Source: Lactonifactor longoviformis DSM 17459 (GTDB taxonomy: Bacteria; Bacillota; Clostridia; Lachnospirales; Lachnospiraceae). From it: DNA of 64,000 bases. The stretch covers positions 1-64,000 of the forward strand of contig NZ_FQVI01000016.1 in the NCBI RefSeq assembly GCF_900129135.1. Reading direction: 5' to 3'. This document shows positions 36,201 through 43,012 of the stretch, piece after piece. How positions within the stretch are numbered: the stretch's first letter is position 1; every line of letters begins with the position of its first letter. The notes beneath the pieces are model-generated. The model saw only the letters and a program-made list of their open reading frames with translations, was not told the origin of the DNA and searched no databases. The translations under genes were made by a program, and so were the position numbers.

Positions 36201-39200
36201 GTACCTGTCCTTCGTGCAGGAGAGACTTACACAAAAAAATACGCAGCATACGGGGCAATCACCGGGGATGAGATCTTGTATCTGCAGAAGGCAGTGACGG
36301 AGACCATGAACGGCTTATCGATTCCTGTTAAGGTGATCGTAAGCGATATGAATCAGTATGATATCAGTGATTCCGATCAGAAGATTCAGGAACAGATGAC
36401 GACGAAAAAGGATGCGCTGAACTATGTACTGGATATGGAAAATACCAATTATTACTACTATATTCAGGCGCTTGAGGATGACAAGGATTTCTGGAAAAAG
36501 CTTGGGGAGGCGTTTTACAGCTCTACCCAGGCTGTGCTAAAGCTGGATTTTTCCTACCTTACAACAGAGGAGCAGAGAAAGCTGGTGGACGCTTATATTC
36601 TTCAGCTGCTGGAGGATGAATCCTTCCAGGACGCGGTTGACTTAAGTGTTGACAAGAAGCTGATCGATCTTACAAAGAGTATGCTTGGACTTTTGAAGAC
36701 AAATCTCCAAAGTCCGGGAGACATCACAGAAAAACTGGAATTGACGGATGGGGAGATGGAAGAGTCCCTGTCAAAGCTGGAACTGCTTATGGACGATGAA
36801 AAGAGTCTGCGGGTGCTGGCAAAGACACTGGGGATTGAAGGAACGGACAGCTTTGCGGGGCGTCTGTCTGTTCTTATTGGAACATCGGCTACATCAAATA
36901 TCATCCGATCTTATTTTGAAAAGAACGGTCTGGTGCCTCTCGCAGAGAGAGAAGCGCTTCTCGGACATCTCGGGGACACGGCCCAGGTAGTGGGACTGGT
37001 CAGCAGTGCGGCGGATGGGTGGAACTATTCCTGTGAATTTACAAACCTGCTGCTTCAGATTCATGCAAACAGGGAAGAAGCTGACTTTGTTCTGGATACC
37101 ATTATTGAGACCCCGTATCTGAACGAGATTGTGGTGGACGAGGCAAAAATTCTGAAAGAAAAGCTGGGAAAGGAATTTGATGAGCGTGCAGAGCGGATGG
37201 AAGCTTTCTGCAAATCCTTTGTACCTGACGCGGCAATTACGGTGACGGAATATAAGCTGGTGAAATATATTAAAGATATTTACTCCTCCGGGACAACCGC
37301 TATGATGATTGTAGATATTATCAGGGCAGTTTACTCTGCTGCGGACTATCTGTTTGACTGGAGCTCGAAGGTGGAGAATCTTCAGAAGCTTCGGTTTACT
37401 GCCAGCCTGACGTACGCATTCCGGATGAAATATCTGGATGCCAGGAGGCAGGACAGCAATGGGGCGCTTAAGGCACTGAAATATCTGATTAAAATGCGGC
37501 TGATTGGAGAAAAGGCTTATGTAGAATCCATTCCCGGGGAACAGAGGGCATCCCTGCTGGAGGTCATCAGCCGGGAACAGCAGACTGCCTATGAGTCTCT
37601 GGAAGAGTACTACAGGCAAAAATCCACAGAAATTATAAGCAGCCGGGATCAGCTGTTTAATGCCTCCTACAAGGAACTGCACCTGGCGGAAGGCCCTGAG
37701 GTAACTTTGAATTATGCAGACTGCTGTACCGTCGAGAGTTTCGGTGAGGAATATGAGTATTCCTGGAATGGTGTAAACTGGAAGGATGGGGAAGGAGCTG
37801 TTATCCACTTTACTCCCCGGGAAGCAGGACAGGTGCTGTGGGTGAGAAGAAAAGCTTCCGGGGCAGAACTGGCAGGTAATATTACCAAGACTGCCATACC
37901 TGGAATTCCTTATCTTACCGGGGATATTGCCTGCTGCCGAAAGGATGGATACTATCTGTTTGAAAACCTCCCTGAGGGGGCGTATGAGTATCTGCTTCTG
38001 GATGCGGCTGCAGAGCCTGACTGGTCAGCAGCCGGGGAATTCACATATCAGGCGGGAGAACGTCTGAAGACGGAGGAGACGGGGAAATATATCGTACTGA
38101 GGAGACTGGGAAGCAATGACGGATCGTATCTGACTTCTTATGGAAAGCAGATCGCGATCACGTATCCGGTAACCATTCAGGTACAGGCAGCAGCGGGCGG
38201 CACTGTATCCGGGGGCGGGGCGTATCTGCCCGGTGAGGCGGCTGTACTCAGGGCAGAACCAGACTACGGATATGAATTTGCCGGGTGGTATAAAGATAAT
38301 ACTTTAGTTGCCGAAACGCCGGAATATCACTTGTATGTACAAGAGGAAGGGACTTATGAGGCCAGATTTTTGGAGAAAGAGAAGGGAAGGGTTGTAGTTT
38401 CAGGCAGTCCCTCCAATGGAGGACAGCTTACCGGAGGCGGTATGTATCCGGCAGGAGAAGAGGTCACTATACAGGCAAGACCGGCAGATGGATGGCGGTT
38501 CCTGGGCTGGTACCGGGGGGACACCTGTGTCACCAGCGCCGGATCCTACATTACTGTCTGCAGGGAAGGAGAGGAACATTATACGGCCAGATTTGAGAGA
38601 ATCCCCGGGAAGAATGTTAGGATCTACAGCAAGTACCCATTTACCATTAATGGGAATGTACTGTCGGAAGAGGAATATAAGGACGGCGTATATTCAAAAA
38701 CGTGGGAGGCCGGTCAGAAGCTCCGGCTCTGCGCTGCGGACGAAAATGGGAGTTTTGCTTACTGGGCTTACGGCAGCGGGCAGATTCTGAGCCGGAAAGC
38801 TGAGTGTACGATTACAATGGCTGAATCTGTTGACTTGTATGCAGTATATGCGGATCAAAACAATGATAAATCCACAGTAGTATTCCTGAATTTCTATGGG
38901 CAGGTGGTTGCAAACCATGAGTATACGGTCAGAAGCAATATCCTGTTTCCATCAGGTCCATCCCGCCTTGGGTATGTATTTGCGGGATGGGATAAGACAG
39001 AAGAGGTGATCCGGCAGGAGATTGCAGGTGGAAAGGGATTGATAGAAGTAAAACCTCTGTATGAAGAAAAAGAGGCGGTATGGAATATGTTACTGGAGAA
39101 TGGGGAGATTGTGTACGCTTCACAGAAGCCTGCGGCAGAAGGAAAATATCCGGAGGGGACACATTTGACCGTGAAGGCAAATCCCCCGGAAGCAGGAATG

Positions 39201-40025
39201 AAATTTGCCTGTTGGACTGACAGAAGCGGGAATGTTATCAGTTACCGGGAAACCTATACCTTTATCTTGACTGGAGATACTGCGTTAAATCCTGTCTATG
39301 CCGAAACGGGGACAGAGACAGAAGCAGGTCTGGTGCTGGCAGTAACAGATACGAATACCTTCCTGGAGGACAATGTCAGAAAGATGTCTTTTACCATTGC
39401 CAGGGAATTGCCGGAGGATAAAAAGATTCTGTCCCACGGAGTTCTTTACACCACCGATCCGGCTCTTGCCTCCGACAAAGAAATGATCAGAGGCAGCAGT
39501 GCCATGGAGAGGGAAATACCCGTGGAAGGAAATTCCGGGATTTACCGGCTTGTCATTAATAATATAGAACCGGAGAAAGTGTATTACTGCAGAAGTTATC
39601 TGGTATATCAGAAGGAAGACGGAACAGAAAAAGTGGTTTACAGCAGGATCGCTTCCAATATTTATATAGAAGAAAAGCCTGTTCTGCGGATTACAGAAAT
39701 CGGAAGTTATGAGGAAGACGGAGTGCGAAAGCTGTCTTTTACCTCCTCCCGCAGTGTGCCTGAGGACTGCCGGCTGCTGGAGTTTGGCTTCTTATATACT
39801 ATTCAGGGCGAAGAAGCCTTCGAAAAAAAGATGACCCTGGAGAATAAGAAACTCAAAAAATATCAGGCTGCTTTCACCAGGCCGGACGGTATCTTTATCT
39901 TCTCACTGAGAAATGCCAGGGAAGGGGTGAGGTGCTATGCCAGAGCCTATCTGGTCTACCGGGATCGGGACGGAAACCAGCATACGCAATACAGCAATAT
40001 TGCCCAGAACGTTTACCTGAAGTAA
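27222..40025 (+). CDS. Giant secreted LRR_5/FN3/PKD surface protein
   Basis: The start at 27222 is chosen because the protein then opens with a signal peptide (MRKRIIALLLAAAMAVSGPETAYA) behind GACGGGGGA; the open frame extends upstream but without homology. The product has 4267 residues. Five super-repeats of about 340 residues (about 55-1630) are each made of BspA-type LRR_5 units and close with an insert like VPAGAYRDYALAYGDY. Next come FN3-like and Ig-like domains (about 1636-2520), a PKD domain (about 2526-2608), a carboxypeptidase-regulatory-like domain (about 2609-2696), a long helical region (about 2700-3490), two InlB-type repeats (about 3646-3796) and a C-terminal pair of related domains. 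No LPXTG motif, wall-binding repeat, SLH domain or C-terminal membrane segment is seen. It is probably an adhesin or matrix protein. Confidence 0.92.
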   Translation: MRKRIIALLLAAAMAVSGPETAYALQENMTTGMDSQELSETQEEEGLEKEADTQVFAFDNGTITGYLGEDSDVVIPEEIDGVLVTAIGKEAFRDNQNITSVSFPSSLVTIGQMAFSDCRNLSGVLEIPDSVETIGGSAFYNCVGFGALQLGNGLKTIESYAFYGCTGFTGDLILPDSVVSVGSNAFYGNSGFDGSLKLSGSMTAVSAYCFAECKNLTGKLEIPDSVKTVGYYAFRNAGKLTSVELGENVTELNEGSGYYSYSSFEGCDGVADITFRGSNPPGIRSVTGMFQNLKGLESLTVPAGAYRDYALAYGDYLQNGVRLLTESEEEQLIEENILICYTGSASQVEIPEGVTEIGPGAFQNNTSLQNVAIPQSVEKIDRNAFRGCAQLEKVEFPMTNLELGEFAFYGCSSLSGILELPENLTSIGEGAFQGCSALEGVILPEQLAEIGDNAFYYCTGLSGELSVPPSVRSIGSQAFYNCSNLSRLILQEGLESIGDYAFSQCSGMKGDLTLPDTLTALGSSAFSSCSLLERLILSENLTQIKVNTFSDCKGISGEVVIPDSVVSVGYNAFRGLIGVECFVLGTGLQKLNADSGYYSYSSFSGCTGVKTLKFRGSTPPSLEKYKGAFRELSALTSVIVPVGTYQAYSSAYGADLPDNARITEEGSEGMLIQDGIVVGYTGHDTQVEIPEGVTEIGTGAFQNNTGLQKVILPLSVRKIGNNAFRGCISLSEINFDMDSVTIGDYAFYNCAKLTGELVLPDGTDSIGSYAFYKCTGFTGLRLPAALTSIGPHAFNSCTGLLGLLTIPGSVETVGDGAFAYCSRLSGLRLEEGIRTIGREAFYNCAGMQGALELPDSVTSLGGSAFSSCKGFESIRLSRNLETLPAHTFSECRGVKGEVVIPDKVTAIGYYAFYNMEGLTRAVIGAGVTALNADSGYYGYGSFEGCSALEKIVFRGSVPPDLKNYKGSTFSSLPSLKELEIPQGTYGAYAKAYSQYLQTGQRMYEAGQDGFLTEGSTLIAYAGNETEVRIPDGITEIGRGAFQNHPGIEKIIFPDSVEKIGPYSFRGCTALREVLWGQGIKEIGDYAFGNCSSLEQELILPDGAASIGEGAFYSCEKLQGAELPKSLTVIGKQAFYNCTGMKGELRIPGTVSEVKDNAFAYCKGSTSLILEDGIQTIGESCFYSCSGMRGTLTMPDSINSVGNSAFSGCIGFAGLRLSEELEKIAPNTFSGCTGLQGEVVIPDKASSVGYYAFYGCKNITDLTVGANVQKMNEITGYYYYSSFEGCTALKAIRFKGLTPPDLCRYTSVFTTLPALETIYVPAGAWKAYSDSYGDYLGEHTRILEDGTDGLVKDGSVVIGYTGNEEEVEIPEGITGIAKNAFRNNRTLKHITLPKTLTYIEESAFRGCSGLSGEIKFPESLNTIGNDAFYGCQGLNGPLILPDSTETIGNYAFYNCLGFTSLTLGSHVTFVGDHAFSGCKGLKGGLWIPDSVTYLGQYAFHECTGLDGSLHLSENISELKEYTITSTGLQGELIIPDSVRVIGYNSFYNNSKFTSITVGKNVESMNQNYYSPSFNSCSGVTAVTFLGTVPPDLKGCSDTFRTMKALKTIYTPKEAFDAYKSAYGSYVPAGVEFSWDTLNLPPGSLKAANVFSNTVHLTWNRSNSEQVAGYYIYRNNQAEPVGVTEETWFTDTGLLEDASVTYYVCGYTTEGQTTKRASVSVRPKRPLVERIYTAHILNKVSQNKNIIYARVKDTGNLGSLGGKATEGQFYYLNEKDEKVPVGEVLTAPYTSDGETAVYRTEWDLEYLPEGMYTVGFDLTDVDGRTGAMTQSIYYDASVPEKITSLTAVGDTNRIVLNWSMAHEADTTRYHIYRRTQDESAYTLYKRIYDRETLTYTDAAARENVKYYYYIVGVNDMGQEGAPSEPASAVPQTDKEPPRVVKLLPSNGKTIGGSAELYVQAEDNIAVVFTQIYLSRDKGATWELLSENRGQDCRFQMDTSKYGDGLVQVKGMAEDAAGNRSSGLIYTYKIDNQGPNQVTGLSWESTSSTITLRWKDVADTDLSFFRVEQKQENGEYTAVRDESRTLGVNLTGLRPDRVYTYRIVAYDQLGNRGIPSQDIAAKTKKDTGAPVITDISPKPGYYRDKIPVSVTAEDNSDVASIEIQISSDRRNWEKVSETDFTGSNPVETAAYELDISKRAEGPLYIRAVASDRAGNQGDTSSQAPYVEYIADRTAPGAPQGLTAVSGTGYIEVTWEMGEEQDLDDYLIYRAVGDSEKYELLAESVYTVNYVDRTAEDGVSYSYRIRARDYAGNVSLPTEPVGAGAGEDTVPPEILSIFPEDNGVTGPSASEVRVLASDNRALDTVTVFYRLNEETAWRTLKKETGIDSYYKLLSQNLPVKNLNHGDRVYLKAEARDVRGNTAESEIYTYTVDKEAPAMPEISVSADQEAIALSWTGNQEADLSGYRIYRRCPGESYRLTAQRSKNESGDYQYWDEDAEKNRTYLYKVEAVDQYGNTSSRETDSVWITADPQVQAVLTCELNQEAGVEYTYDASGSWGDLDIKSIAIDFGDGTAETGNHFVHKYTDTGTYTVTLTVTDTEGNTDSLARTIEVTPPQLLGTLKVKAVDAEGSPISGAPVYFNLDSSQNTVKYTGTDGCAVFSAGAARYAVGSYMENYLPVKKNVVVRANTTTELTLTMVREPIVSGGFEVDRMTLDEIAAAGIDVTKPENQHVMQITIHLTYGKQPAEMKVITNGSDIYKGGTAIIDTDTGTRKVTATVIPVTQGGETGPGSQSQEHVMVALMDIPVEASCLKEFFDVKLHLLNHASGEFNLSSNQVHLHVPDGLTVVDAMEHSPSADVAFSDFPGQTERTISWVLRGDKTGEYSVSADYSGVLDLFQAPVQARFEAEDPIQVYGISGLSMTAEINRDTEAGALYFTLGLTNEGEADVNLPSIDVMGEAIKSYEYGEEEWQEREIGVKALHAYVTNTLGARQNLDADYQVPVLRAGETYTKKYAAYGAITGDEILYLQKAVTETMNGLSIPVKVIVSDMNQYDISDSDQKIQEQMTTKKDALNYVLDMENTNYYYYIQALEDDKDFWKKLGEAFYSSTQAVLKLDFSYLTTEEQRKLVDAYILQLLEDESFQDAVDLSVDKKLIDLTKSMLGLLKTNLQSPGDITEKLELTDGEMEESLSKLELLMDDEKSLRVLAKTLGIEGTDSFAGRLSVLIGTSATSNIIRSYFEKNGLVPLAEREALLGHLGDTAQVVGLVSSAADGWNYSCEFTNLLLQIHANREEADFVLDTIIETPYLNEIVVDEAKILKEKLGKEFDERAERMEAFCKSFVPDAAITVTEYKLVKYIKDIYSSGTTAMMIVDIIRAVYSAADYLFDWSSKVENLQKLRFTASLTYAFRMKYLDARRQDSNGALKALKYLIKMRLIGEKAYVESIPGEQRASLLEVISREQQTAYESLEEYYRQKSTEIISSRDQLFNASYKELHLAEGPEVTLNYADCCTVESFGEEYEYSWNGVNWKDGEGAVIHFTPREAGQVLWVRRKASGAELAGNITKTAIPGIPYLTGDIACCRKDGYYLFENLPEGAYEYLLLDAAAEPDWSAAGEFTYQAGERLKTEETGKYIVLRRLGSNDGSYLTSYGKQIAITYPVTIQVQAAAGGTVSGGGAYLPGEAAVLRAEPDYGYEFAGWYKDNTLVAETPEYHLYVQEEGTYEARFLEKEKGRVVVSGSPSNGGQLTGGGMYPAGEEVTIQARPADGWRFLGWYRGDTCVTSAGSYITVCREGEEHYTARFERIPGKNVRIYSKYPFTINGNVLSEEEYKDGVYSKTWEAGQKLRLCAADENGSFAYWAYGSGQILSRKAECTITMAESVDLYAVYADQNNDKSTVVFLNFYGQVVANHEYTVRSNILFPSGPSRLGYVFAGWDKTEEVIRQEIAGGKGLIEVKPLYEEKEAVWNMLLENGEIVYASQKPAAEGKYPEGTHLTVKANPPEAGMKFACWTDRSGNVISYRETYTFILTGDTALNPVYAETGTETEAGLVLAVTDTNTFLEDNVRKMSFTIARELPEDKKILSHGVLYTTDPALASDKEMIRGSSAMEREIPVEGNSGIYRLVINNIEPEKVYYCRSYLVYQKEDGTEKVVYSRIASNIYIEEKPVLRITEIGSYEEDGVRKLSFTSSRSVPEDCRLLEFGFLYTIQGEEAFEKKMTLENKKLKKYQAAFTRPDGIFIFSLRNAREGVRCYARAYLVYRDRDGNQHTQYSNIAQNVYLK

Positions 40026-40028
40026 AAT

Positions 40029-40107
40029 GGGACAGGGCAGATTGAATTTGGGACAGGCCGATCTGATTTGGGGACGTGTACTTTCTAGAAAGTACACGTC
40101 CCCAAAT
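40029..40107 (+). repeat. Palindromic element, copy C
   Basis: GGGACAGGGCAG (from 40029) and a second partial GGGACAGG copy lead into a perfect 42-bp palindrome (40066-40107). It begins three bases after the stop codon of the first giant gene. Copies A, C and D all have the long arm on the left. Confidence 0.9.
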
Positions 40108-40140
40108 TGCGTCCAAAATTGCCAAATTACGGGAAATATA

Positions 40141-40149
40141 TGTTATAAT
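40141..40149 (+). promoter_or_regulatory. Extended -10 promoter of the SIR2-NACHT gene
   Basis: TGT followed by TATAAT (40144-40149) lies 33 bp before the start codon. A weak TTGCCA at 40119-40124 is 19 bp away. Confidence 0.5.
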
Positions 40150-40181
40150 AAAACATAGTATGATTGTTTGAGGTGGCGGCT

Positions 40182-42905
40182 ATGACCATAGAAGAACTGA
40201 AGAGATTTGAGTCCAACAAAAGCAGATTTGAAGAGATGTATCAGTGTGACAGGAATGATATTGTCCCGTTTATAGGTGCCGGTGTGTCTAAGGGATGCGG
40301 GTTTTACACCTGGAATGAGCTTATCAGAAGGGTAGCAGACAATTATCTCTCGGAGGATGAATTCGAAGCATTATCTGCCAGATTTGATAATATGGAATTG
40401 GTCGACGAGCTCATCGCTCTTGTGAATGGAAATGTCACCGCAGTAAAGAAGAGAATTGCGGATTTAATTATAAATTGTGAGTTCCATCAGACAAATGTTG
40501 TCAAAAGTTTGGTGTCAGGGTTTTCTAAATGTTTGATTACTACAAACTATGACAGGGTTCTGGAGGAAGCGCTTGCCCTTCAGGGGGAAAGGGCTCCGGT
40601 GATTCTGCCGGTTATGGCAGATCAGACTGCGGGAGCCCTCCAGGATAAGAGGGGTTGTATATTGAAGGTGCATGGAACTGTAGAGGAACTATCGAGTATG
40701 ATCCTGGCCAGAGAGGATTATGTGAAGGCGTATGGTACGGAGGGGACGCTGGATGTATCCAGGCCGGTACCGCTGGCACTCCAGCTTTTATTTTCCGGAA
40801 AGAGGATTTTATTTGCAGGCTGCAGCCTGGAGAAGGATCGAACCTTAGAGGTTTTAAGCAGGGTGATACATCAGAATCACCATATCAATCACTATGCGGT
40901 TCTTCCCTGCCCAAATGATGCAAGGGAGAAGAATGCATTAAATATCAGGCTGGATGCTTTAGGGATTCTTCCGGTTTTCTACCCGGAGGGGCGGCATGAG
41001 TGTCTCGAGATAATACTGGAAGATCTTATAAGAAACAGCAAAACCAGCAGGACGCTGGTCAAGAAGACCGGTGGAAAAAGATGGAGCAGAAGTCTGGTGC
41101 AGGCTCAGAAGGAGATGGAGGCTAATCAGGTGATTCTTCCCTGGATGCGCAGCAGCGCCGGATTCCGTGCGGTGTTTCCGGAATTATTTATTCCACCCAG
41201 GATACAGGGGATAAAGTCAAGAACACGGCTTTTTGCAGAACATCTTGTGAAGGAGTTTGGAGAACGCAATCTGGTGATTACCGGAAATGCCGGGGGCGGA
41301 AAAACCACACTTTTGAAGTATGTATTCTTATTTGAGAATCCGGAGGATGAGATTCTTTATCTTCACGCATCGGCTCTGGGAAAAAATGAGTGCTCCGAAT
41401 ATGAGGAGGGAGTAATCGGGTACCTATTGGGAAGAAGGAGGACGAAAACCCATAAGCTGATTCTCCTGGATGGTATTGATGAGGAATTTCTGGATAAACC
41501 GGAAGAACTATACAGACTCCTAGAACAGATTGGAAAGAACAGACAGATCCATGTCTGGCTTGGCTGGAGAAAAGATCACTACGGCAGCTGTGAAAATGAA
41601 ACTATCAATCGCTTTTTCTATGAGACAGCAGAGATCTTGGATTGGACCCAGGATATGGCCAGAGATTATATACATAATTACTGCAGGAAGCTTGGACTGA
41701 AGGGAGTGGCAGAGAGGGCAGAAGAACTGATGACATCAGGAGATGAAGTCAGGGAATTAATGCGTTCCCCCTTTCATGTGGCGCTAATGCTTTATCTGAT
41801 AGAGGCTGAGAAGGAACAGCCGCCTGGAACGCGGTGCTCTGGTATCAAAAGCTTGTATGAATTATATGAAACCTTCTTTGTCTGCTGGTGGAAAAAGGAA
41901 AAAAGCAGGGGAACCACCAGAGGCAGTCTGGACGAAATCAGGACATATTTATGGAAGGCGGCAGAGGCTACCTATTATGGAGGCACATGCCTGCTGGAAA
42001 ATGAGGATTCAGCGGCGGAAGGACTGCTGTACATAGATAATGTGGGGAGTTCGTCAGAAAAAAAGATAGTGCGGGGATTTTATCACAGAAGCTTTTGCTC
42101 CTTCTTTCGGGCAAACATGATTCTGGATGCCATGGAGAAAGAAAAAGGATTTTTGGCGGAGGCATTGTCAAAGCCCCTGCGCAACGATATCACGGATTTC
42201 GTACGAAGCGGAATCGGTGATATCCACGACAGGAAAAAGCTGGAGAGGATTCAGCATACACTTATGAATCTGTATATAGAACTTGTGGAACCGGGAGAGA
42301 CAGACCTTACAGAAGATTTGAAAGAGGAGATACGCAAATTGGATGAGGACGATGCCTTTTATCTTAAAAACGAACTAGTATATTTAATTACACGATATCC
42401 CAGAACCTCTGTAAAGGTAAACGAGTTTGTACAGATGGTGGCACAGATAGAAGAGGATCCCTATATGAGGCTGGACATTGCTTACGGGGCAGTGCTTACA
42501 GGCCCTTATGAGCTGGCGCTGGAATATGCCAAAAGGCTGAAGCCCGGAACAGAGGAGGATTTCGTAAATCGTTCCTGGACAGTGGCTTACTTTGGGGATG
42601 TACAGGCTGTACCCTACCACTACAGGGACACGGAACAGGCGCCGTGGACAAAGGCCAGGGAAGCAAGGATAAAACGTCTGCAGTCCCGGAAAGAAAAAGC
42701 CATGCGGTTCCGGATACTGGATCTGCCGCTGCTGTACTGCTTTTATGCAAGCAGGGACTGGAAGGATGCAACGCTGCAGGATTATGAGACCATCAGACAG
42801 ACTGAGATAGAGGGCAATTATTTTACAGAAGAAGAAAAACAGTTTTTGAAAGAACAGAAGGAGAAGCTGCTGGCAGCTTTTGAAGAGAAAATAGAAATAA
42901 GATAA
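40182..42905 (+). CDS. SIR2-NACHT STAND-type protein, predicted anti-phage defence
   Basis: The ATG at 40182 follows GAGGTGG. The 907-residue protein has an N-terminal SIR2-like domain (about 25-285) with FIGAGVS (30-36), TTNYDR (120-125), the catalytic-type H164 in LKVHGT and LFAGCSLEKD. A NACHT-type ATPase follows, with Walker A GNAGGGKTT (368-376) and Walker B LILLDGIDEE (426-435), and then a helical C-terminal sensor region. SIR2 domains joined to STAND ATPases (Avs5-like and related systems) deplete NAD when a phage component is sensed, killing the infected cell. It stands alone between the two giant surface genes, bracketed by palindromic copies C and D. The phage trigger and actual activity are inference. 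Confidence 0.88.
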   Translation: MTIEELKRFESNKSRFEEMYQCDRNDIVPFIGAGVSKGCGFYTWNELIRRVADNYLSEDEFEALSARFDNMELVDELIALVNGNVTAVKKRIADLIINCEFHQTNVVKSLVSGFSKCLITTNYDRVLEEALALQGERAPVILPVMADQTAGALQDKRGCILKVHGTVEELSSMILAREDYVKAYGTEGTLDVSRPVPLALQLLFSGKRILFAGCSLEKDRTLEVLSRVIHQNHHINHYAVLPCPNDAREKNALNIRLDALGILPVFYPEGRHECLEIILEDLIRNSKTSRTLVKKTGGKRWSRSLVQAQKEMEANQVILPWMRSSAGFRAVFPELFIPPRIQGIKSRTRLFAEHLVKEFGERNLVITGNAGGGKTTLLKYVFLFENPEDEILYLHASALGKNECSEYEEGVIGYLLGRRRTKTHKLILLDGIDEEFLDKPEELYRLLEQIGKNRQIHVWLGWRKDHYGSCENETINRFFYETAEILDWTQDMARDYIHNYCRKLGLKGVAERAEELMTSGDEVRELMRSPFHVALMLYLIEAEKEQPPGTRCSGIKSLYELYETFFVCWWKKEKSRGTTRGSLDEIRTYLWKAAEATYYGGTCLLENEDSAAEGLLYIDNVGSSSEKKIVRGFYHRSFCSFFRANMILDAMEKEKGFLAEALSKPLRNDITDFVRSGIGDIHDRKKLERIQHTLMNLYIELVEPGETDLTEDLKEEIRKLDEDDAFYLKNELVYLITRYPRTSVKVNEFVQMVAQIEEDPYMRLDIAYGAVLTGPYELALEYAKRLKPGTEEDFVNRSWTVAYFGDVQAVPYHYRDTEQAPWTKAREARIKRLQSRKEKAMRFRILDLPLLYCFYASRDWKDATLQDYETIRQTEIEGNYFTEEEKQFLKEQKEKLLAAFEEKIEIR

Positions 42906-42989
42906 AAAGGGACAGGGCAGTTTGAAAATGGGACACCCCTACCCCTAAAGGGGGACGTGTTCCTTCTAAAAAGAACACGTCCCCTTTTT
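42904..42989 (+). repeat. Palindromic element, copy D
   Basis: AAAAAGGGACAGGGCAG leads into an imperfect palindrome around GGGGACGTGTTC and GAACACGTCCCC. It overlaps the stop codon of the SIR2-NACHT gene and ends 23 bp before the second giant gene. Confidence 0.85.
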
Positions 42990-43012
42990 ACCAAAATCAG
43001 GAGGAGAAACAG

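Noticed and set aside
40029-40107. tRNA or structured RNA gene
   Set aside because: The structure is a simple palindrome shared with three other copies, without cloverleaf features.
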